Of a stretch of DNA of 43,239 bases, positions 33,925 through 43,094 are shown in pieces. The stretch is from Bacteroidales bacterium. GTDB taxonomy: Bacteria; Bacteroidota; Bacteroidia; Bacteroidales; JAADJA01. Each line of letters begins with the position of its first letter. The stretch's first letter is position 1. The translations under genes were made by a program, and so were the position numbers. A model generated the notes under the pieces. It was not told where the DNA came from. It saw only the letters and a list, made by a program, of their open reading frames with translations, and ran no database searches. Location of the stretch: the NCBI GenBank assembly GCA_020438105.1, contig JAGQVE010000001.1:207985-251223 (forward strand). Reading direction: 5' to 3'.

Positions 33925-33958
33925 AAATACTTTGATAAGAATTATATGACATTTTACC

Positions 33959-34366
33959 ATGGCATTATTTTCAACAGCAGTTTTTAGTATTTTTCTTTTA
34001 ATCGGTTACAGGATGATACAAAGGGCAAAAATACCTTTGGATGCATCAAAAAGAGATAAATTCGATCAAATAAATCAAAAAGCAAATCAATTTATTCTGT
34101 GGCCCTCACTATTTGTGTCTTTGGTTCTGATCCTAACGTTCCGCCAACCTTTTGATGTGAAGCAAAAAATTATTAAATCTATTATTTGCATTTTTTTGGT
34201 TTTATTTACAATTGCTACCTTTTATGGGATTAAAAGATTTAATCAAGCGAACATGCCCACATCATTTGTCCAAAAATTCATTTCTGCCCGAACAGTTGGG
34301 TTATTGGGTTTTCTAATTTCCATACTTATTGAATATATTTTGGGGCTGGTGGAAAATCAAAATTAG
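33959..34366 (+). CDS. Small hypothetical membrane protein
   Basis: 135 residues with four predicted TM helices (about 3-18, 46-62, 72-89 and 110-128) and basic loops. I do not recognise a family. It probably forms an operon with the DUF2007 protein. The hairpin at 34409 lies between it and the convergent FISUMP gene. Confidence 0.6.
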   Translation: MALFSTAVFSIFLLIGYRMIQRAKIPLDASKRDKFDQINQKANQFILWPSLFVSLVLILTFRQPFDVKQKIIKSIICIFLVLFTIATFYGIKRFNQANMPTSFVQKFISARTVGLLGFLISILIEYILGLVENQN

Positions 34367-34408
34367 TTCCGGTTCTACGTAATCATTTCTTTATTTTTGG
34401 CAAAACAA

Positions 34409-34435
34409 AACCTCTCACCAATATGGCAAGAGGTT
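34409..34435. terminator. Probable terminator between convergent genes
   Basis: Inverted repeat AACCTCT (34409-34415) / AGAGGTT (34429-34435) with a small inner CCA/TGG stem. T-rich sequence follows on the plus strand and A-rich sequence precedes it, so it could serve both genes. Confidence 0.6.
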
Positions 34436-34464
34436 CATACTTTTATTTTTGTTTACTAATGTGA

Positions 34465-35241
34465 TTATTCCTCATCCTTCAAACACCGCACTGAATAACC
34501 AAAGTCCTTTCCCAAATGATGGCGATAAACCTGCGCAGAATTATTATTGATGTTTCGATACCATCCGCTACTGCTATAATTTTCTGTATCCGACCACCAG
34601 TAGGCCTTTTCATTCATGGCAACAAAAGCGCCATCCGTTCCTGCACGATATCCACCCGGTAAAGCTGTAAAACCTGATTCGTTGGTCGCCCCTGTATTTG
34701 GGCTGTTCCAGTGGACAGTCCCGGTTTCTTTTAACTTTCCTCCCGCCTCATACTGACCACCCAAATAAGTAACCAGTGTTTCCCACTCATCATCAGAGGG
34801 CACATGCCAGCCTTCGGGGCAAACATTTTTACCGCCATTGCCGGCCTCATTCAGCGTAAACCAATTATACAGGGCCCCATATGGATTTTTATTTGCCAGA
34901 TCATTATTGTACCAGCAATATGCCGGTGTTGAGAGATTACTCCAGTTGTCGTTACCAGTCTCTATGGCAATCTCCGATCCATCGTTAAAATGGGTTACTT
35001 TCAAATTTTGACCAAACCACTCCTGATTACCAATTTGAACTATGTTATATACATTACCATCAATATCGGTTACTGTGTTTCCGGGAATGCCACTTGAGTA
35101 AAATACAATGCTGTCAATATCATTTATGGCCACTTTAAGCACAATCCCTCCGGGTTGATGAATGAACATGGTATCTTGCTGGGCAAATGTGATTATTCCT
35201 GTAAAGAAGAATAAGATGGAAATAATAAATAGTTTTTTCAT
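34465..35241 (-). CDS. FISUMP-domain secreted protein
   Basis: 258 residues from the Met at 35241, preceded by GAGGAGGT at good spacing; an ATG at 35256 lies in that ribosome-binding site. Signal peptide ending TFAQ. Residues about 20-55 form a short motif (VLKVAINDIDSIVFY) also seen in the upstream protein. The rest (about 60-258) is the Fibrobacter succinogenes major paralogous domain: DIDGNVYNIVQIGNQEWFGQNL, CPEGWHVPSDDEWETL, GFTALPGGYR and YWWSDTE, ending SVRCLKDEE. Function of these surface proteins is unknown. It is last in a three-gene cluster of exported proteins. Confidence 0.88.
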   Translation of the reverse strand: MKKLFIISILFFFTGIITFAQQDTMFIHQPGGIVLKVAINDIDSIVFYSSGIPGNTVTDIDGNVYNIVQIGNQEWFGQNLKVTHFNDGSEIAIETGNDNWSNLSTPAYCWYNNDLANKNPYGALYNWFTLNEAGNGGKNVCPEGWHVPSDDEWETLVTYLGGQYEAGGKLKETGTVHWNSPNTGATNESGFTALPGGYRAGTDGAFVAMNEKAYWWSDTENYSSSGWYRNINNNSAQVYRHHLGKDFGYSVRCLKDEE

Positions 35242-35252
35242 TTTTAACCTCC

Positions 35253-35759
35253 TCATTTTTTGATGAATTTTGAAATTGAAGTTTGATTTTCCCCGCTAAC
35301 CTTGCACAGGTATAGTCCGGCAGGCAATGCACTCACATCAATTGAAAAGATTTTGCTGGCTGTTACTGCCAATATACTTTCTGATTGCTGAAGTATGCCT
35401 GATGCGTTGTAAATTTCCAATTGTTTGTTCTGGAATTCTGATCCGGAAAATTGAACTGAAAGTTGGTTGGATACCGGATTTGGGAATAAAAACAATGTTT
35501 GTAGTTCCAAATCGTTGTACTCCACATCACCTGTAGCCGGGGTAAAATTAAGTTGTTGGATCTCATCGAACGGAAAAACATCAGTTTCACCATTGGTTTG
35601 ATCTAATAACATTACACCCGTTACAAAATAGAGTTTTTCAACTTCATCGAGACCCACCATTTGCTGACTTCCATCGTTGCTGATAATATTAAGGGTTTGG
35701 GCTGTCAGCATTGAATCATAGCCAATAAGCAGAAATAAAATAATCCAAAGTTTTCGCAT
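35253..35759 (-). CDS. Small T9SS cargo protein (type A sorting domain)
   Basis: 168 residues. Signal peptide ends LTAQ. Residues about 22-75 hold two copies of a short motif: LNIISNDGSQQMVGLDEVEKLYF and DVFPFDEIQQLNF. The C-terminal 80 residues are a type IX secretion sorting domain: LFPNPVSNQLSVQF, LEIYNASGILQ, FSIDVSALPAGLYLCKV, ending KFIKK. So the mature part is almost only the short motif. It has a strong AGGAGGT ribosome-binding site, unusual in this phylum, and sits 9 bp after the next T9SS gene. Confidence 0.85.
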   Translation of the reverse strand: MRKLWIILFLLIGYDSMLTAQTLNIISNDGSQQMVGLDEVEKLYFVTGVMLLDQTNGETDVFPFDEIQQLNFTPATGDVEYNDLELQTLFLFPNPVSNQLSVQFSGSEFQNKQLEIYNASGILQQSESILAVTASKIFSIDVSALPAGLYLCKVSGENQTSISKFIKK

Positions 35760-35768
35760 AATAACCTC

Positions 35769-36809
35769 CTATTGAATGATTAATTTTTGTTGTAATACAC
35801 CCTTTGATGTTTGAACCAAAACAGCATAAATGCCGGGGCTCATTGAACTTATATCCACCCTGTATGTTGGGCCCGCTTGAGTTAACACTTTTTGTCCATG
35901 TCGATTGAACAGAACGATATAAAGTATTTCAGCTTCTCCGGTATCCACACATATATAATTGTGAGCCGGGTTTGGAAACACCATATTTGTTTTTGATTCA
36001 ACATCCTTAACATCTGTAACAAAGCTGTATTCAGCCAGGTATTCGATATTGTAAAATGAATCTTTGTAATAATCAATTTCCAATAGCACCAATAAAGGAA
36101 CTTTCATTCCCGGGAGGTACCAGCTATACTGAACATCCGTAAAATCTCCCATAAACATCCAGGGTGTTCCTGCCCCGTAACGATACCAGCTATAAACATG
36201 GGTTGTTGTTTTCAGGCGGAGCACATTGTTAAATTCCCCGATAGGTGTTTTGATCGTTCCCCATGCATCGGCCACGGTTTCAACCTCCGCCGAATCGCGC
36301 ATAAAATAATATCCAAAATCAAGGTGGTAGGAAGTGTATTCATAGTTTCCGGAATAACTATCCCCGTATCCAAAGGGAAACATAAGGGATTTTAAGGGTC
36401 CCTGGTACGTCCCGAAACTGGTATTACCCATCTCGAACCAGCCGATTCCCAGCAATTCCCGGCTATTATAGCCTGAATGATAATATTGATAGGCGCCATC
36501 ATCGGGATTTTCAACAGGGCAGATGCAAATATTGGCTGCAATGGCGGCGGCTGAATCAGCAAAGGGTGTTCCTGCTGGATCTACACAAATGGCAGTTGAT
36601 CCTTCAACAAATGTCCCTCCGGTTATAGTTTCAAAATCCCAGGTAATATTGGCCCCTGCCTGACCCGGACTTGCGGTGCTATTCTCCACATAACTATCCA
36701 TGCGGTAGCTATCGCCCACCGTAAAGTTTGAACTATTGGTAAGGACAGGCTGTGCTGTTATGGATGCGACAGCAAAGACTGCAATTAATAAGATTAGAAT
36801 TGTTCTCAT
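35769..36809 (-). CDS. T9SS cargo protein (type A sorting domain), unknown function
   Basis: 346 residues. Signal peptide ending SITAQ. A beta-rich region of about 240 residues (ANITWDFETITGG, YYHSGYNSRELLGIGWFEMG, VLRLKTTTHVYSWYRYGAG) has no recognised family. The C-terminal sorting domain (about 270-346) shows MVFPNPAHNYICV, YIVLFNRHGQKVL, YRVDISSMSPGIYAVLVQTSKGVLQQKLIIQ. First of the three exported genes. No Shine-Dalgarno sequence is visible before it. Confidence 0.85.
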   Translation of the reverse strand: MRTILILLIAVFAVASITAQPVLTNSSNFTVGDSYRMDSYVENSTASPGQAGANITWDFETITGGTFVEGSTAICVDPAGTPFADSAAAIAANICICPVENPDDGAYQYYHSGYNSRELLGIGWFEMGNTSFGTYQGPLKSLMFPFGYGDSYSGNYEYTSYHLDFGYYFMRDSAEVETVADAWGTIKTPIGEFNNVLRLKTTTHVYSWYRYGAGTPWMFMGDFTDVQYSWYLPGMKVPLLVLLEIDYYKDSFYNIEYLAEYSFVTDVKDVESKTNMVFPNPAHNYICVDTGEAEILYIVLFNRHGQKVLTQAGPTYRVDISSMSPGIYAVLVQTSKGVLQQKLIIQ

Positions 36810-36824
36810 TGTTTTTGAATTTAA

Positions 36825-36980
36825 TTAGAGGTTGTTTTTTGATTGATTGAAATATTGAATGATCTTGATCAGGCCTTCCTTGCGGTGTCGGATGGTTTTT
36901 TTCCGCTTTAACCAGGAATTGTCCTTTCCGCATTTGTTTTCAGCTTGAGGTTGTTTCGATTTTTTGTTTTGCTTTTCCAT
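36825..36980 (-). CDS. Possible small basic protein (51 residues)
   Basis: ATG at 36980 to TAA at 36825; MEKQNKKSKQPQAENKCGKD, then a basic segment and KIIQYFNQSKNNL. It lies in the 341-bp gap between the TPR-LuxR gene and the T9SS cluster, on their strand, with 15 bp between its stop and the next ATG. No ribosome-binding site is seen. This is all I see in that gap. Confidence 0.3.
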   Translation of the reverse strand: MEKQNKKSKQPQAENKCGKDNSWLKRKKTIRHRKEGLIKIIQYFNQSKNNL

Positions 36981-37150
36981 TAGCGTCTGTTGGCAGCAAA
37001 ACTAATTTCAGAAATTGGGGAAGTCATCCTATAATCGGTTCCAATTGGTTGCTGTAATGGTTTCAAAAAGTAGCAAAATCATTCAGCCCAATAAAATTAA
37101 GGGTTTCAGAAGGCGATAGAACTAAAATTCAAATTAAGGTTTTTCAGAAA

Positions 37151-38941
37151 TCAAAGCTTCATCAGGTACGGTACAAGGCTATCATCAGATTGAAGTTCCA
37201 GTTTTTTGCGCAGCCGATACCGGGTTGATTTAATCCCCGCTTCTGATTTATAGGTTACGGCAGCAATCTCTTTTGTATTAAGGTTAAGCTTAAGAAAAGC
37301 TGCGACTTTTATTTCGGATGGGGTAAGATCGGGACAGATTTCGAGTAAACGCCGGAAGAAGGTAGAATGTATATTACGGAAAATCTTTTCGAACTCATTC
37401 CAGGAATTATCGCGAAGCTGGTTTTCAAGACCGTTGATAATTGAATTAATCCGGTCGGCTGCTTTATCATCATGGTTGCCCGAATTGAAAGATTCCAGTT
37501 TTTCGATGATATCGCTGATCGTCTCATTCATCCGAAGCATTTCCAGGGCCTTGGAGGCGAGCTCACGATTTTTGGCTTCCAGTTGCTCCCTGAGCAGCAG
37601 CTGTTCTTTGTTTTTAAGTTCGGTTTGCTGCTGATTAATGGTTTGCTCCTGTTCCAGCAATTGCTTCTGTTTATTATACCCGGCCGATTTTAACCTGAGT
37701 AAAAAAAGTATCAAAACCAGGATTACAATCAATCCGATAACCGATACTGATAATAATAGCAGGTTTTTATGTTGAATTTCATTTTCACTTTTCAAAAGCC
37801 GGATTTCATCATCTTTTTTTGCTGTTCTGAATTTTACATCCATTTCACGGATGATCCGTTCATTGTTGGCATTTTGCAAACTATCCTTTAAATGATTTTG
37901 CTGAAGCTTAAACCCATATGCCTTTTCATACATACCAGCGGCAGCATAAAGGTCAGCTATATCGCCACAAGTTTGACTGATGAGTCTTGGGTTCCTGATT
38001 TTTTTGGCAAGGGTGAGGGCTTGCAGCATTGTTTCTTCAGCAGCGCTAAAACTGACGAGCTCATTTTGTACTTTGGCAATTTGTACCAAACAGATGGCAA
38101 TACCAGTATCATCCTTCAATAACTCAAAGAGGTGTTTCGCCTCTGAAAGTTGGATTAATGCCTTTTTAAAATCACCAGTTTTGATCAAAAGCTGCCCAAT
38201 GATGTAGCATGAACTGGCCATTCCACGCTCTTCATTTCTCAATTTCCTGATCTCATAACCTTTTTCAAGGTAATAAAATGCAGAATCATTTTTTCCAAGT
38301 ATTTCATAATCCTTACCAATATTGGTAAATATAATGGCAATACCAGTGCTGTCATGAAGGGTAGTTTTCATTTTCAGGGCTTTTTGGTGAAACTCCATGG
38401 CGAGTTCCAGCTCCTCGCGGGTCATATATAATCCACCCAGGCTCATATATCCCTGCGAAAGTAATTGCTTGTCACCAGCCATTTCTGCGTACTTTATGGC
38501 TTCCTGATAATCATTAAGTGTATTCTGAAAATTACCATTGATGGAATGAATTGAGCCAATAGCGCAAAAATACTCAGCCAATCCGCGATTATCATTTAAC
38601 TTTTCAAAAATGGTTTTAGCTTTTTCAAGATATTCAAGGGCTACAGCATATTCATCTTTATAATAATATGCTCTGCCCTGCCATAAAAAACTTGACGCGA
38701 TCCCCGGCTGATAATTCAAATCCGAAGAAATTACCAGGGCTTGTTGAAGGTATAACAGGGACTTTTCAAAATCGCGACTACAATAATAATCTCCCAATTC
38801 ATTTAGCAAGTTTACCTTAATCGTGTCGGGGGGCATGGAAGTAAGATTTGCTTCACGCAAGGGCAAGGAATCAGCAAGTAAATTCTGGGTAATTAAACTC
38901 CAAAGAAAGAATAAAACAATGGCCGATTTGGATCCTCTCAT
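37151..38941 (-). CDS. Membrane TPR-repeat regulator with LuxR-type HTH
   Basis: 596 residues. Signal peptide (1-23, ending LLAD). About seven TPR repeats cover roughly 45-360 in the periplasm. A TM helix sits near 394-416, then a Gln/Glu-rich coiled coil (about 420-480). The C-terminal HTH is LTPSEIKVAAFLKLNLNTKEIAAVTYKSEAGIKSTRYRLRKKL, split over about 540-585. This is the architecture of Bacteroidota one-component regulators that join an exported sensor to a DNA-binding end. It has the same strand as the T9SS cluster 340 bp downstream and may control it. Confidence 0.87.
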   Translation of the reverse strand: MRGSKSAIVLFFLWSLITQNLLADSLPLREANLTSMPPDTIKVNLLNELGDYYCSRDFEKSLLYLQQALVISSDLNYQPGIASSFLWQGRAYYYKDEYAVALEYLEKAKTIFEKLNDNRGLAEYFCAIGSIHSINGNFQNTLNDYQEAIKYAEMAGDKQLLSQGYMSLGGLYMTREELELAMEFHQKALKMKTTLHDSTGIAIIFTNIGKDYEILGKNDSAFYYLEKGYEIRKLRNEERGMASSCYIIGQLLIKTGDFKKALIQLSEAKHLFELLKDDTGIAICLVQIAKVQNELVSFSAAEETMLQALTLAKKIRNPRLISQTCGDIADLYAAAGMYEKAYGFKLQQNHLKDSLQNANNERIIREMDVKFRTAKKDDEIRLLKSENEIQHKNLLLLSVSVIGLIVILVLILFLLRLKSAGYNKQKQLLEQEQTINQQQTELKNKEQLLLREQLEAKNRELASKALEMLRMNETISDIIEKLESFNSGNHDDKAADRINSIINGLENQLRDNSWNEFEKIFRNIHSTFFRRLLEICPDLTPSEIKVAAFLKLNLNTKEIAAVTYKSEAGIKSTRYRLRKKLELQSDDSLVPYLMKL

Positions 38942-39003
38942 TTTGTAATGTTTATTAAGTATTCCCGAATGGGGCCTTAATTGTTGGTTAAATCATGTAA
39001 TAT

Positions 39004-39210
39004 GTGACAAATATAAATGTAATATCATTTGGTTGGCCATATTTAAGATCAAGGAACTGGGAAGGCATAAAAAAAGCCGGACTTCTCCAGCAACTAAGAG
39101 GTTCACTTTTTGTTTCCCCCGCCGCGACAATCTGCTCTTTACTTGGCCATCGCCGCTTTTATTTTGGCAAAGATGAACGGCTCATCTTTGATTTGTTGGA
39201 GCAAAATTAA
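39004..39210 (+). other. Unexplained open frame in intergenic region
   Basis: A GTG-started frame of 68 codons lies in the 351-bp gap 38942-39292. The later part (KKAGLLQQLRGSLFVSPAAT, then CSLLGHRRFYFGKDERLIFD) is not low-complexity. There is no signal peptide, ribosome-binding site or known motif. The segment 39060-39210 is more GC-rich than its flanks, so it could be a repeat or a gene remnant rather than a gene. Otherwise I see only the promoter box in this gap. Confidence 0.25.
39008..39015 (-). promoter_or_regulatory. Possible -7 box of the TPR-LuxR gene
   Basis: Minus-strand TATATTTG fits TAnnTTTG, giving a leader of about 60 nt. No clear -33 box. Confidence 0.35.
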
Positions 39211-39292
39211 CATCAACGGAATAAACACACCTTAAGTTAAAATGAAATTTCAGTGAATAATTAGTGAGCAAGAAAATGGGGGGGTATTTAGT

Positions 39293-39646
39293 TCATTTTT
39301 TGGCATGGTGCCCCACCCACCAAAACAAAGCACCCGGAACCAGGATCGGAAGGCTAAAGACAAGGATAACCGGCCATTCTTCCGGTTTTACCAAATAACA
39401 CATCGACAAGGCCTGAATAGCTCCGGCAATGATCATAACCAACCCTCCCTCCTTTTCGCGAAACCAGGCAAAAAGATAGCCTAATGCTGAAAAGCCAAGT
39501 ATTAGCAGGGTTGATTGAACTTGGGATGGGACACCTTCTTTTAAATCAGGCAATCCCTCGCCAATCACAAAGGCACCGAAAAAAACAATGGCCAGCCCGC
39601 CAAGTACACGGGCCAGCCACATTATTATTTTAAGTTTATTGGTCAT
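39293..39646 (-). CDS. Small hypothetical membrane protein
   Basis: 117 residues with four predicted TM helices (about 10-28, 43-62, 68-85 and 91-111). Short basic N-terminus (MTNKLKIIMW) and C-terminus (GHHAKK). I do not recognise a confident family. It lies 92 bp downstream of the S9 peptidase gene on the same strand. Confidence 0.65.
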   Translation of the reverse strand: MTNKLKIIMWLARVLGGLAIVFFGAFVIGEGLPDLKEGVPSQVQSTLLILGFSALGYLFAWFREKEGGLVMIIAGAIQALSMCYLVKPEEWPVILVFSLPILVPGALFWWVGHHAKK

Positions 39647-39738
39647 TTAAATAAACAAGCGTTAAGAGTTAATGGTTCTTAGTTTTTGGGGGTTAGATTG
39701 GAATAATAATCATAACCAAAAACCAAATAACCAACAAT

Positions 39739-41841
39739 CTACTTCAACCATTTATCCAGCCAGTTAAAGAACACCCTTTGCCACAGAATTCCATTCTGGG
39801 GTTGGAGCACCCAGTGGTTTTCATCCGGGAAATGAAGATACTCTGCCGGCACACCATTAAGGATAGCTGCATTAAAAGCAGTCATTCCCTGTGTATAAAC
39901 AACGCGGTAATCATGCTCACCGTGGATTACAAGAATTGGGGCATCCCAGTTGCCCACGAATTTATGCGGTGAATGTGCATATGCTTCCTGCGCAATTTTA
40001 TTCTTTTTATCCCAGAAGGGTCCACCAATGTCCCAGTTCTCAAACCACATTTCCTCTGTTTCGAGGTATTGTGCTTCTTCATTAAAAATTCCATCATGGG
40101 CAATTAACGCTTTAAACCTGCCTTCATGAATTCCGGCAAGGTAATATACGGCGTAACCACCGGCACTTGCTCCAACAGCTCCAAGACGATCTGCGTCCAC
40201 AAAAGGTTCTTTCGCCATTTCATCAATGGCTGTAAGGTAATCCTGCATACTTTTGCCATGATAATCACCGCTGATCTGCTCCTGCCAGGCCTGTCCAAAT
40301 CCGGAAACACCACGCCGGTTGGGAGCAACGATAATGTAATCATTGGCAGCCATCAACTCATAATTCCACCGATAATGGAAGTTCTGGCTGAGAGGTCCCT
40401 GCGGCCCGCCTTTGCAATAAAGCAACGCCGGGTATTTTTTATTGGGATCAAAATTGGGAGGATAAATGATCAATGTTAGCATATCTTCACCATCAAATGT
40501 TTTCATCCATCTTTCTTCCACTTTACCCATGGTGAGTTTATCAAGGATATCCTTATTGGCAAAAGTCAACTGCTTTTCTTCGCCCGTCTTCATATTTACA
40601 GAAAATAAATCAGCAGGCTGAGCAATTGAATTACGCACGGCAACCAGAAAATCACCGGCTTCGGTAACCGATTTGTAATCTACCATGCCTTCGGTCAACT
40701 GTATAATTTTGCCGTCTTCGATGAAATACCGGTAAATTTGGGTACGACTGTGCCAATCACTGGTAAAGAATAAGGATTTGCTATCTGAGGCCCAGGTAAG
40801 GCCATCGGCATTCTGATCAAAATTTTCTGTTCCGTAGAATTTTTGATTGGTTTCAATATCCATAACAAACAGCCTGTTTTTGTCGGATTCGTAGCCGTCA
40901 CGTTCCATGCTTTGCCAGGCAATGTACCTGCCATCAGGCGAAAACTCAGGAGCAACGTCAAAACCCATCATCCCTTTGGTCATATTTACGGTTCCGCCAT
41001 TTTCCATGTCATACAGGTAAATATCTGAATTGGTGGAAAGTGAATAAGCTTTACCGGTAAGTTTTTTACAGGTATAAGCAATGGTAAGTCCATCAGGGCT
41101 CCAGTTGATCTGTTCCATTCCGCCAAAGGGCGACAAAGGAGAATCAAAGGGTTCGCCTTCCATGATATCACGATCATCCCACACTTTTAAGCCGTCATAG
41201 TTGGCCACAAATATGTGTGACCAGGTATCCACCCAGTGGTCCCAATGCCGGTACATTAAATCATCATTCAGCCGGCCGGTAGCATCAGGCAATCCTTTAT
41301 ATAAATCGGCAAACTTGTTCGGAATAGGAATTTCTTTGGTGTAAAGAATTTTGGATTGATCAGGCGCGTATTTAAACCCGGTTATTCCGCCTTCAATATC
41401 TGTGATCATGGTTCTGCCGGTTCCATCAGGATTCATTTCCCACATTTGTACCGATCCGCTTTCAGCGCATAAAAAGCCGATTTTTTCACCATCCGGCCGC
41501 CACATCTCATTAAATTCACTTTTGGCGGATTTGGTGATCTGTTTGTTGTTTTCGCCGCTAACATCCATGGTAAAAAGCTCGCGGTTACCTTTATTCTGTT
41601 CAACAGAATAATACGAAATTCCATAAAGGATCGATTGCCCATCCGGCGAAATAGCATGGCCGCTTACCCTGCCTAAGGCCCAGAGAATTTCAGGTGTTAA
41701 TTTACCTCCTGACACATCAGGCATCGACTGACCGATTATGGGTGCATCCTGCTTGGTTGATTCTTTTTTTGAAGGAGCTTCACAAGCTGAAATCCAGATT
41801 GCTACAATGCTCATCATCAAGTAAAATTGAATTTTTTTCAT
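39739..41841 (-). CDS. S9-family serine peptidase (prolyl oligopeptidase/acylaminoacyl type), lipoprotein
   Basis: 700 residues. Type II signal peptide with lipobox WISAC (Cys20), so membrane anchored outside the cytosol. Residues about 50-430 form a beta-propeller of TolB/WD40-like repeats (AISPDGQSILYG, WRPDGEKIGFLC, WSPDGLTIAYTC, FSPDGRYIAWQS). The C-terminal alpha/beta-hydrolase has the triad Ser559 in GASAGGYA, Asp644 in HGEHDYRV and His676 in PDENHWV. It should cleave short peptides taken up by the cell. Monocistronic by its flanks. DPP-type subfamily not resolvable. Confidence 0.93.
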   Translation of the reverse strand: MKKIQFYLMMSIVAIWISACEAPSKKESTKQDAPIIGQSMPDVSGGKLTPEILWALGRVSGHAISPDGQSILYGISYYSVEQNKGNRELFTMDVSGENNKQITKSAKSEFNEMWRPDGEKIGFLCAESGSVQMWEMNPDGTGRTMITDIEGGITGFKYAPDQSKILYTKEIPIPNKFADLYKGLPDATGRLNDDLMYRHWDHWVDTWSHIFVANYDGLKVWDDRDIMEGEPFDSPLSPFGGMEQINWSPDGLTIAYTCKKLTGKAYSLSTNSDIYLYDMENGGTVNMTKGMMGFDVAPEFSPDGRYIAWQSMERDGYESDKNRLFVMDIETNQKFYGTENFDQNADGLTWASDSKSLFFTSDWHSRTQIYRYFIEDGKIIQLTEGMVDYKSVTEAGDFLVAVRNSIAQPADLFSVNMKTGEEKQLTFANKDILDKLTMGKVEERWMKTFDGEDMLTLIIYPPNFDPNKKYPALLYCKGGPQGPLSQNFHYRWNYELMAANDYIIVAPNRRGVSGFGQAWQEQISGDYHGKSMQDYLTAIDEMAKEPFVDADRLGAVGASAGGYAVYYLAGIHEGRFKALIAHDGIFNEEAQYLETEEMWFENWDIGGPFWDKKNKIAQEAYAHSPHKFVGNWDAPILVIHGEHDYRVVYTQGMTAFNAAILNGVPAEYLHFPDENHWVLQPQNGILWQRVFFNWLDKWLK

Positions 41842-42079
41842 AGGTGTAATATATAATTTTTAACAGTTCCTGCAAAACGGTAGCTAAGTTAAAAAAAAAC
41901 CTATCGCGAAATTTTTTTTAATTTTTATCAATATAAATGGGGACAAAATAAAATCACAGTTAACAATGAATTTGAATCAGATTGAACTGAGAAAATTAAA
42001 CAGCTTTTTGTAACCAAAGAAAAACCGCTTAGTATAAAACAGCAATTTTTCAGTTAAAGCAACCATTTCAAAGAGATTT

Positions 42080-42946
42080 ATGAAATTTTTAAAAACAATG
42101 CAAAAGAGGATCATTTTGATTTCAATTTATTTTATCGCCTTCACATTCGCCGCACAAATCTTTGCCAATCCGGGAGGGGATGATGATTTTAACAAAGGGA
42201 TAACCGTTTCTCCGTCACATGTAAATTTTAATGTGGATCCGGGGAATATGGCTGTTAAAAAAATAAAAGTATCAAACTACACTGATAAAACACAGAAGTT
42301 TAATGTAGTTTATAATGATTTTGACATTTCAAAGGATGGTAAAAGCTCCTTTCTGGAGCCAGGCACCAGTGATTTCAGCTTATCCCGATTTATCAACATT
42401 TCACCCACCTTCATTGAATTAGGCCCCGGAGCTAACCAGGAGGTAACTCTCACGGTTCAGGTTCCATCCGATCCTGAAATGGCAAGGGCTGCCTGGGGAG
42501 TTATTGTGGTGGAACAGGTGGAAGAGAAAAAAGCACTTGACCCTGGCAATGAAACAGGAAAAACCATTGCATTTGGTATTACTCCCACTTTTGCCTTTGG
42601 TGTTTGGGTTTATCAAAATCCATCCAAAGTGGAAGATATGCATGTGGATATTACCAATTTCATGTATGAAAAGCAAAATGAAAATCAGTTCATGATGCTG
42701 AAAGTCGAAAACAAGGGCAATGGCATTTCATTTTGCAAGGCATATGTGGAGATTACTAACCTGGATACCGGTGAACAGTTTACCCTGGGTGGCAAAAGGT
42801 ATACCATTTTACCAGGCTACGAACGCACTTTTGTATTTGAGCCTGAAGCCAGATTACAAAAAGGGAACTATTCAGCTGTGGGAGTTTTAGACTACAACAG
42901 TGATGAAGAGCTGGTAGCTGCCGAGCTGGAATTTAAAATTGAATGA
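42080..42946 (+). CDS. Secreted Ig-like-fold protein (DUF916 / pilus-chaperone-like)
   Basis: 288 residues; a start at Met10 (MQKRIILIS) gives a cleaner signal peptide, ending IFAN. The mature part opens GITVSPSHVNFNVDPGNMAVKKIKVSNYTDKTQKFNV, as short beta strands like the N-terminal domain of DUF916 proteins or periplasmic pilus chaperones. A second Ig-like domain follows (VKVENKGNGISFCKAYVEITNLDTGEQF is in it, split). No transmembrane anchor is seen at the C-terminus. It is followed after 148 bp by another exported protein gene and may work with it at the cell surface. Confidence 0.65.
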   Translation: MKFLKTMQKRIILISIYFIAFTFAAQIFANPGGDDDFNKGITVSPSHVNFNVDPGNMAVKKIKVSNYTDKTQKFNVVYNDFDISKDGKSSFLEPGTSDFSLSRFINISPTFIELGPGANQEVTLTVQVPSDPEMARAAWGVIVVEQVEEKKALDPGNETGKTIAFGITPTFAFGVWVYQNPSKVEDMHVDITNFMYEKQNENQFMMLKVENKGNGISFCKAYVEITNLDTGEQFTLGGKRYTILPGYERTFVFEPEARLQKGNYSAVGVLDYNSDEELVAAELEFKIE

Positions 42947-43094
42947 TAATCGGCAACAAGAGGATCAAACAATCAAGAATAAAACAATAAAAGATAACAC
43001 GTATTTCAAAAACATTCAGGTTAATCAAATGAGAATTTTTCCGAAAAAATTACATAATTCAATTATTCCTATTTATTCATTTAATTTCAAAACT

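Noticed and set aside
36733..36933. 66-codon minus frame overlapping the T9SS cargo start
   Set aside because: It overlaps the signal-peptide coding part of a well-supported gene in another frame and has no features of its own.
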